Source of the DNA: Myoxocephalus aenaeus
Taxonomy: Eukaryota > Chordata > Actinopteri > Perciformes > Cottidae
Direction: 5' to 3'
DNA: 64,000 nucleotides
Assembly (NCBI GenBank): GCA_038501785.1
Contig: JBAMJR010000170.1
Coordinates: forward strand, 434,001-498,000
Positions 56,080 to 64,000 of this stretch are shown piece after piece. Position numbers and translations under genes: made by a program. The notes beneath the pieces are model-generated. The model was not told where the DNA came from and ran no database searches. It saw only the letters and a program-made list of their open reading frames with translations. Every line of letters begins with the position of its first letter. Position 1 is the stretch's first letter.

Positions 56080-56740
56080 CCTTCACCGCTCGCTAATTCT
56101 ACCCGGAGTCGCCAATTCCACCGATCTAATTCACCGCGTCGTTCTCATCTTCAAAACGCCGGAATGGGTAATGAGATGATTGATCGGAGAGAAGTGCCGT
56201 TCTGACAGATTACTGACGTGGACACAGCTGGCTGCCTGTCAGAGGAGATGGCTGAATGATGTATGAGGATCCTCGCTCAAAACAAAAAGGCCACAAAAAA
56301 AAGAGAAGAAAACGCCCACATTTGCAAGGTGATACTGTATCTGTGTACACTCATTATCCGAGGCGCGCGAAGCACATCCAGTGAACTTTGTGCCTCTGCG
56401 TGTTGATCTCATCCGCAGATTTGTTTGTGCTCCTCTGAAGAAGAAAAAAAAGGCAAGTTAAAGAAAAAGTATTTGCAAAAAGTATTAATCATTGCATGCA
56501 CTTTCAGCGTGCACTTACGTACCAGATAGCATCAGTGATGAAAACACCGAAGATCTTAATTTCAGTTTGCCGGAGAATGAACCGCCTTCGACATCGAATC
56601 ATCATCTGTTCTCCTCCCTTATTCCGATGAACGCTGTGACTACCGTGCAGCAGGGGGATATTGAAATGCAAGAATACTCCCACACATGCAACCTCATTGC
56701 TCATTTTAAGTGGAGACACAGTCATTAGAGGGAGAACACA
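56080..56740. promoter_or_regulatory. Candidate conserved non-coding blocks
   Basis: Two repeat-free parts, 56080-56260 (GGGTAATGAGATGATTGATCG, ACTGACGTGGACACAGCTG) and 56480-56740 (AGATCTTAATTTCAG, GAATCATCATCTG), with an A-rich spacer. A 130-codon minus-strand frame at 56504-56896 is unrecognised. Confidence 0.3.
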
Positions 56741-57648
56741 CAATAGAGCTATACACTCCATTAAAAGGTTAGCACTGTAGTGTAGATAGCCGCTGTTGGA
56801 TGGCACTGAAAGAGAGTGTGTTATAATTAAAGTGCGTCGTGTAAATATAGTATGCAGGGTAATACGGCGACGGCAAAATAACAAAACACTGCACACGTTG
56901 TGGACACCCCATGTCTGAAAATGAGAAAATCTATTGTGAGAAAAAAAGAAAATCCAAAGTTCACGTATTCGTATGATCTGATTGATGCCGAGGAAAAGTG
57001 GTATTGATTGATTTAAGTCTCTTTATCATGTGTATTGATTGGGTTGCAGTGCTCTGTGGATTACAGCCACATGTCCATACTCTCGCTTTCAGTGAGGAGA
57101 AAAGTAAAAAGAAAAAAAGTGCCACTTCAGGTAATGAAATATGAGGATCTATTGAATTGGAAAAATAAATGCTTTGGAAAAAATATCGCACGACAAAGCT
57201 AAATTGACGGGCTTCTGAAATGGTCATTATTCACGGGGTGGGGAGGGTGACATGGCTCGTCCCGTTCAGCATTTTTCATGCAACGAGACACAATACAGTG
57301 GCGAGACCGTCTCCGCACAAAAGACTGGGCTAAGAGGAAAAAAAAGTGAATGTGGCAATATGCGTAAAGAAAGCGGGATCAATAAGCAATCTAGGGAGCG
57401 GAGAGGGTCAGGTTGAGCACGCGGAGGTTATCATACACTGCACCTCAACACGGATAATGGAGGACTCCTTGTGTGTTGGGGCGGCTTTGCGATACACACC
57501 GCGGGTTTGGGTGATACTATTCAAAGTGGAAAGGGCTTCTTCTTTTCTTTTCTTGGCTTGCACAAGAGTAACCGCGCAGAGGTTCATTACACCTGTAGCA
57601 GATTACCTTTCATGTGCTACAACACACACACAACTTGACACACTGCTC
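56741..57648. other. No gene seen
   Basis: Unique sequence. Frames at 57346-57744 (132 codons) run into the GT tract and are unrecognised. Confidence 0.4.
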
Positions 57649-57673
57649 TGTGTGTGTATGTGTGTGTGTGTGT
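57649..57673. repeat. (GT)n microsatellite, short
   Basis: About 12 GT units with one AT interruption. Confidence 0.93.
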
Positions 57674-60025
57674 TTTTGCTTTTCAACGGAGCCAAGCCAG
57701 CTCTTTTTCTTCTCATTTCCAGTCTTAATGCTAAGCTAGGCTAAGAGATGCCCCTTCTCTTGCTTTCCAGTCACAGACAGATTTTTATTAATCTCCTCTT
57801 TTAACTCCCTGCAAGAAATTGGATGTATCAAAATGTAATCCTTCAACTCATATTCACAGCTGCAGTATGGCGGCTTTTGTATTTCTTTTAGCGAGGGTGT
57901 AAATATTGACAATGCAGCTGGTGTAATAATAGTCTTATTCCCCATAAACTATTTAAAACCATTTTGTATCATGTACAGATATGCAGTGGTGATTGCTGGG
58001 TAAAATGCATGTTGACGTTGCCCAATATCAAGTCTCTATTTGATCACGTGACAAGACGATGCGATAAGTCTGATCAAATCTGTCAGGACCAGACAAGCTG
58101 AGCACTTCTCCGAGGCGAGCGAACACTCGTACCTTTCAAGCATGAAAGCGTCAGCAGGAAAAGACGAGAGAGAGAGAGGAAGAACAGAGCGAAGCAGCAC
58201 AGCTCTCTGGATTAGACTCCTTTGGCTTCTTCTTTTCAAACACTCGCGCGTGAGCTTCATAGCTAGTAACTAGCCTGAACTGGGACCCGTCATAATAACA
58301 TGCACTGGGAACATTCTCATCGCTATGCCGTCTGATCAAACTCTTTCTGCACTTTACTGTGTGACTAAGAAAGTCTCCAGAAACATGAACATGAACACAT
58401 TACATTCCAGCTTCAGTGAACACATGGTGCCGCTGCAGCAGCTAATGGCGGCACATCGCTAGCTGCTTGCTAATGAACTGCTCTAACTTTGGCTAACTTA
58501 GGCTAACTTCTGTATAGAAACTAGAGCTGTGACCTAAATATAGTTCAATCTTTGTCAAGGTTTCTCTCCTCTTTTTGTCTAGTTTTGTACACATCTCTAT
58601 ATAGTGGATGCCCACAATGTCAGCAGTTGGGTGGCTGGGAGGATTGTAGCGCTTCTGCAGTAAGTAAGCGTTTCCTAATTAACCCAGTGCATTTCTGACA
58701 CTTGTTTCTGAATGACAACACGGCCTTCATTAAGCCACAGAGCATACTGTATAGTGCGCCCAATTAAACAGCAAAGAAACGAACAACAAAAACCTATATG
58801 CAGTTGTAAATTCATTATATTATCTCATATGAAAAGAACATTTCTTGCAAGAAATTATTTAAATATGAAATGACCTAGATCCGAATGGTCTGTTTCCTAT
58901 TGAAGCAGGCTTGGTTGAAAACATTCACACATTTGCAAATAAATGCAAAGCTTGAATTAGTCATGCAGATGATGACCCACATTAAATGGAGTCTCGTACA
59001 GTGTGGTCTGGTTGTTAGAAACTGGGTTTGTGAATACGACCCATTATGAGACGGTTCCTCTTGGGCTGATCAATGAGGAAGAGCAGCTTGTGCTCTTTAT
59101 TTACCCGAGTGTTGTTTATCTCTGCGTGTCATGAACGCATTTACACAGCTTGTCATCGTGCCTTCACGGCGTGGAAATTTAAAGATGTTCATTCCTAAAA
59201 AGGTATGTAAATGCAATTTGGGAATCTCCAAACCACACAATAAGAACTACAGCAGTGAATAAATATACCTGTTTGTGTTTTTAACCTCATAAGAATACTG
59301 ATTTGTTTTTCACATAGTTGGGAGTAAAGAAAAGATTTTAACTGAGACGGACCACGATGTCTCAGCAATGCTGCATTTATATAGTTGTTTTGCTTTGAAA
59401 GGGAAATATTGTGGAAATCACAAACGCACTATAATTAAGGTAGGTTATGTGTTACTTAAACACACTTAACTTTTACAGTGAGAAAAGTGAAAAATCTCAT
59501 TGTCAGATTGCCGTTCATACTCGCCAGAAAACAAAACCCTTTTCCTTCTGGACTCAGGAGCTTTCCTTCACACCTACATGTCCACTTGCACACAAGACGG
59601 AGCTTTTAATGATCAAAGAGGCCATTTAGCGTCCATGCTTTTAAGGGATAAACCCTATTGAATTTCATGTTCACTGGACTAAAAACGATTGGTTAAAAGT
59701 TTCCATTCAAAATGTTTGATGAGAAGCCTTCTTGTATTCCCTCACTGATCCACTAAATCAGAGTTTACCCCCTTGTTTTATTTATCCCGAACTCCAAAAA
59801 TATTAACAATGTCAGAGGAGAGGTTGGGCTCCAGCTTGGCAGGATAACAAAAATCTCAGCAGACCGGCTCCTGAAGCAGCAGGAGAAACTCTGCAGGAGC
59901 GACATGATGAACAGGACCACAAATGCAATCGCAGTCTAAAATTCACTGTCTTCAAAAAGCTCGCTGCACCAGAATAATATGGAGTTTCATAACTCACCTT
60001 ATTGCTATCAAACCCTCTGTGTTTG

Positions 60026-60028
<3 letters not shown>
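57674..60028. other. No gene seen
   Basis: Unique sequence; GCTAAC/GCTAGC words cluster at 58440-58515. Short open frames only. Confidence 0.4.

Positions 60029-60079
<51 letters not shown>
60029..60079. repeat. (TA)n microsatellite
   Basis: About 25 TA units. Confidence 0.97.
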
Positions 60080-60085
<6 letters not shown>

Positions 60086-60249
60086 CTAAAAAGATGATAA
60101 TGATCTTTTATTTAAAAGCACAATTGAACACCTGTCCAAGAGATAGCTGATGAATACTATGAGACACAATGCCTGAAGGATGTCTTCATTCATAAGATAA
60201 AGCTTCTGATATTGTACTGTAAAAAAAATTCAAATCCATAAAGACAGTT
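60080..60249. other. No gene seen
   Basis: Short unique spacer. Confidence 0.4.
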
Positions 60250-60274
60250 TGTGTGTGTGTGTGTGTGTGTGTGT
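60250..60274. repeat. (GT)n microsatellite
   Basis: About 12 GT units. Confidence 0.94.
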
Positions 60275-60739
60275 CCAAAGCCTGCATATCGTCTTCCTCT
60301 GTGTCATAGAGCACCGTTGTTAAAGAACTACTAAAAACACACAGTGAGCCACATCATTGCACTTAGTGACATGTTCCTGTCGTGCGTTGCATCAAAGACG
60401 CATCAGTTCTGAAAATACGACTGAAAGTAGCCCTCGACAAACAGAGTTCACGTCTGTTTTTGAGACGCGTTCCCGAAAAACTTAAGTGCTCACCACCTGT
60501 TTTCATGAATTACAGAGACACGTATGACCTCCCTCAGGATGAAACCATGACTTTTTGACTTTTCATCTCGTGCGATCATCGAAACACTTATTTCTCCAAC
60601 ACCGAACACAATAGGAAAAAACTTTGTACATTTCATTCGGATATGCAATTGACCTAAAAAAGATTTGTAGCAGGTGTTGCACTATACGTTTAAGCTGCTT
60701 TAAAGAATGTAACACAGGAAGCCATAATAACTCACTTAG
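60275..60739. other. No gene seen
   Basis: Unique sequence, nothing recognised. Confidence 0.4.
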
Positions 60740-61330
60740 TTAATTGAAACTGGTAAAAGATCAATAAAGCTCCTGGTCCCTCTCCCTTAATTCTCCAGTA
60801 TTAATTAAAGATACTCACTTTGAAGAGGTTTTTTTCTCTCTTTCTCTTCTGTATCTAGTTAATTAGAAACTTTGAAGCAGTAAAAAGAGGCTCTAATTTG
60901 ATGAGCGAAACAACAGTAGATCAAATTAAGCCACAGGATCTTAATCAAATTCCAACAGTAGAGCGTTTTGCAGTGAAATGACTGCAAATTCACATCACGG
61001 CGTCGTCGTCAACTCAAGCCGTCAGTTTAATCCCGCGAGGTTGTGGCTTTAGCAGCTTTTGACTGGTTTCACAATCAGAATTTAAATGACATGTTAGGGG
61101 TCCGGGACAAAGCAGCACTGCCCTCAAATTGTTCCACAGTGGCCTAAAGCGTGCGGGGACACGAGGCAAATGGCTTTCATTGCATCATAACCTTGACCGC
61201 AGCGGCTGCTCTGCTTTGAGCTTTGGCCATTGATGTGCTCGAGGGCCACTTTGTGCCCGTATTACCCCGCCATGTCGTCCTGCCATCGCAGCGCAGCGAG
61301 CCCGGTGGCAAAAAATAATAAAATGAAATG
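60740..61330. promoter_or_regulatory. Candidate conserved non-coding block
   Basis: Repeat-free with CTAGTTAATTAG (60855-60866), CTCTAATTTGATGAGC, AGATCAAATTAAGCC and ATCTTAATCAAATTCC, then CpG-containing sequence ending near GCCATTGATGTGC. Motif density is among the highest of the window. Untested. Confidence 0.33.
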
Positions 61331-61769
61331 TCAAATCAAAGAGAGGACGGGGAATGGTCTTACCACAGGGCTTGGATTTTTTTTTTTTGTCAAATGGAAA
61401 AGTCTATTTACTGCCACTATGCTCTGCGTTGGGTGGATATACTGCAAATTGAGTCAATGAAATATGGAAGGAGCTAAATGGCCACACAGCGACTGAGCGA
61501 GACGCTCATCCCGGGACAAGAAGTGTGATGTTAAGAGATATGTGAGGAAATGTAACACGAATAAGGAACTTAAATTTTTTCAGATGTTACTTCTGTAACA
61601 AATCAGACTCTTCAGGCATTTATTCTTCATGTTACAATCCTGTTACAATAATAGATAGTACATGATAACACACCACTCATTTAGCATAACATATCCTTCC
61701 CCAGTAATTTAAAAAACACTTCAATATGTATTTATTTATCATGAATATTCAAGACATCAACCCATTCTT
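61331..61769. other. No gene seen
   Basis: Unique sequence with a T run near 61378-61389. Confidence 0.4.
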
Positions 61770-61860
61770 AAAACTGCTGCATAAGGATCACAGGGAGCTG
61801 GAGCCTCTCCCAGCATGCACTGGGGGAAATGCAAAGTGCAACCTGCAGGAACATGATCAC
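61770..61860 (+). repeat. Fragment of common fish repeat
   Basis: GGATCACAGGGAGCTGGAGCC, then TCTCCCAGCATGCACTGGG, match the widespread motif 'gggctggagcctatcccagcatgcattggg'. Decayed, ends unclear. Confidence 0.5.
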
Positions 61861-63410
61861 ACTAATGAACCACTGTGCCAAAGTCATAAATAGATATATT
61901 CTTGTTTTATTGTATTGCTGGGATAATAACTTATTGATTGACGTTTAATACAGATTTCCACTTTGATGCATCCTGTGAGGTTTTTGACCGCTATTAGTCG
62001 TACAAAGCAATGTTTTTATCAGTGATAACATATATTTTATTAAACTATTTGTGATCTAAGCACTGCTTTGTTTTCTGTAACAGGTCTTTGATTTATTTCG
62101 TCAAGATTTTTTTTGTGTGGGTCTCATACCTGAAAATAACAGAAAATCCCACAGCAACACAATTAAGTGTCTAGAGTCATGGGGAACCCAATAATTCCAG
62201 ATTTATGGGTGAGACTGTTCTTGAAACCAACCAATTATGTGGAAGGAATTTGCTCTGCCTCCGGCCACTGGGCAAAGTAATCATGGAGTCAGTGTTATTG
62301 ATGAACAGCCTACCCACTCTCAACTATAGTCATTTTGTGCAATCAAGAAACAAAACACTAAACATTAGCTTAAAAAAAAAGGACTTGAATAAAAGGCACC
62401 TCATGAGGTAAACGTGTATACCAGCTACCGCATGCTGCAAAGACCATGTATTCTGTGTATGGGGAGGCAGATTGTGATGCATGTTGGTGCTCATGCAGCG
62501 ATATTATCAACACTCCATGGATCAAGCCGTTATGGCAGCCTCTCGAGAGTCCAGATGCTGCAGGGGGGACCTCCGTTGACCTCCCAGCAGACCTGGGATC
62601 AGTGTACTGTGGACCTGCAATGATCATCCTAGGGCCCTTTTAGATGAGGTGTGCATAATGGGGAGGTTTCTCTCACTGAAGGATGAATCAATGTGGCATG
62701 AAGAAGAGAATTTCCACCCCATTTCCCCCCCTGATTACCCCACCACATACAGCTCCTTAATAGCCTGTTGTGTGTCATAAATCTCTTTTTACCACCACAG
62801 TATCACAGATGTATTACAGTGTATGCCTTCCATATTAAACCAAAAAAGGTGTCATTGGGATTTGGTGATGGTAGCATGTTGAGACAGTGCTTGTAAGGAT
62901 TCTGGCATCGTGTTTCATTTGTCGGGGTTGTCAGGGGATATCTTAGCCAGCACACAGAGCCACGATGTGCAGCCGGCCTGCTTATCTTCAAACAGCTCTC
63001 TGGCTTATAATAAAGCCGTCCCTGCATGGGATGATGAGAGGGATGCTGCTCCTCTCACCTGGCAGGTGGGACTGCGGTGGACGTTCAGGCCCACAGGCAC
63101 TACAGAAAGCAGAAACTGTGACTACGGGATCTGCACTCACAGGGATCCGGTAATAGAAATATTCTTAATACGATTTTGTTAGTCGATTTAGAGAACAAAC
63201 AATAGACAGAAATTGACTTAACTTGCATTTATACCAACATCATGTTGCAAATGTGTTTGCCACTTGTCCTAAAGATAGTATTGACTTATTATTATTGTAC
63301 AATATCATTATTGTTAGCGTTTTAGCTAACTGTTGCCCATTTACACAACGGATTTGGAGCGTCGTTAGCATTTATTTGGAATTGCTATGGTTGCACCCTT
63401 AAAACGAACT
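61861..63410. other. No confirmed gene
   Basis: Unique sequence. At 62414-62643 and 62910-63182 plus-strand frames of 65-90 codons (one reading AWDDERDAAPLTW) lack a recognised domain and are overlapped by minus-strand frames. They are noted as weak. Confidence 0.35.
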
Positions 63411-63570
63411 GTCCACAAACACGTCCGTCTTCGGTTTGCAACTTTTATTCAACCGAAGCACACGTTTTCGTCTTCAGCCTGCATACCGCACGTCTTCCTA
63501 CCTTCTCTCTTAAAGAGACAGCACTCTCTTCTCAAGGGTCAACACAATACTTCCCTCCCTTCACAGTCAG
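63411..63570 (-). repeat. Possible LTR or retroelement fragment with poly(A)-signal hairpin
   Basis: CTTCGGTT (63429-63436) and AACCGAAG (63451-63458) form a small stem whose loop contains a minus-strand AATAAA. Upstream on the minus strand are CTCTTTAAGAGAGAAGG and similar words. The arrangement recalls an LTR polyadenylation region, but no LTR ends were found. Confidence 0.2.
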
Positions 63571-63892
63571 TACCATAAAAGCCGGGTTACAAGCCGCTAC
63601 TACCTTCGGTGGTTGTCCCCGCTGTAGCAAGCTAGCGCTGCTGCTAGCTCACCGCTGCTGCTGCTACTGCCAGTGTCCCCTCTGCCCGAGTCGGGCGTCG
63701 AGCCGGGGCTGGTCCCACTACCTTCAGTGGTTGTCGGGGAACTAGCGAGAGCTAGCGGAGAGCTACCGGAGGTTAGCGGAGAGCTAGCGGAAGTTAGCGG
63801 GGAACTAGCAGCAGCGCTAGCTGGCTACAGCGGGGAACTAGCGGGGACGCCGACCGAACGTAGTAGCGGCTTTTAACCCGACTTTTACGGTA
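63571..63892 (+). mobile_element. TA-flanked TIR element, member C
   Basis: Element 63573-63890 (318 bp) starts CCATAAAAGCCGGGTTACAA, ends TTTTAACCCGACTTTTACGG, and is flanked by TA. One base of the otherwise shared CCGTAAA start has changed to A. The interior carries at least six GCTAGC/GTTAGC words within units like GGAGAGCTAGCGGAAGTTAG. It is a member of the same family as B, inverted. The 67-codon frame inside it translates the repeated units and is not a gene. Confidence 0.87.
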
Positions 63893-64000
63893 TGTGTACA
63901 GGTAATTAATGTTCTCCAACTTTGGAATAACAACATATGAATTAACTTAAACACACATTTAAAGTAAATTATTACGGTGGGTTTATCTGAGCTTTTTCAC
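63893..64000. other. No gene seen
   Basis: Short AT-rich end of the window. Confidence 0.4.

Noticed and set aside
62414..63182. Possible exons with frames such as AWDDERDAAPLTW
   Set aside because: Frames overlap with minus-strand frames, lack paired splice signals and match no family known to me.
63673..63876. 67-codon repeat protein (GELAxxSGELA)
   Set aside because: It is the translation of GCTAGC-type repeat units inside TIR element member C.

Overview
This window looks like non-coding nuclear DNA from a teleost fish, most likely a percomorph. No intact host protein-coding gene, tRNA or rRNA could be supported on either strand. Long open frames are short, overlap each other on both strands, and show no recognisable domains outside retrotransposon remnants. 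The teleost assignment rests on dispersed repeats recalled from fish genomes (the block with 'catttagctgacgcttttatcc', the block with 'ttgtatagcccaaaatcaca', a family with 'gggaacat...ggggaccat'), CR1/L2-type LINE tails, dense (CA)n, (GT)n and (TA)n microsatellites, and compact terminal-inverted-repeat elements. No alignment was run, so the species and the neighbouring genes are unknown.

Layout. 0-8.5 kb: repeat-poor sequence with conserved-element-like stretches (about 1.2-1.5 and 5.9-6.5 kb), a (TA)n tract and two old dispersed repeats. 8.6-8.9 kb: a complete 369-bp inverted-repeat element. 11.46 kb: a small exon-like segment with a Kozak-like ATG, the best candidate for host coding sequence, though unproven. 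12-18 kb: mostly unique sequence. 18-25.3 kb: repeat-rich, with LINE tails, two reverse-transcriptase remnants, a common fish repeat and a TA-flanked element. 28-30.6 kb: a dispersed repeat, then an inverted-repeat structure ending in a 148-bp near-perfect hairpin. 36.5-39.6 kb: a three-layer nest, with a fold-back element split by a hAT-type element (8-bp target duplication) that carries a 29-bp minisatellite and is itself split by a solo LTR (4-bp duplication). 41.5-42.1 kb: a 15-bp minisatellite and a CA-rich array with duplicated flank. 44.7-49.9 kb: two more fold-back copies, a 1,271-bp hAT-type element and an 800-bp PIF/Harbinger-type element. 50-64 kb: long unique stretches, microsatellites and two more members of the TA-flanked family in opposite orientations.

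Interpretation. Blocks of repeat-poor sequence carrying homeodomain-, POU- and PBX/MEIS-like words alternate with transposon clusters. This is what an intron or gene desert near a developmental regulator might look like, but that is inference from composition only. No genes work together as a system here. The notable biology is transposon architecture: complete elements with readable target-site duplications, nested insertions that give relative ages, tandem amplification inside elements, and NF-Y-like sites carried by two unrelated elements.
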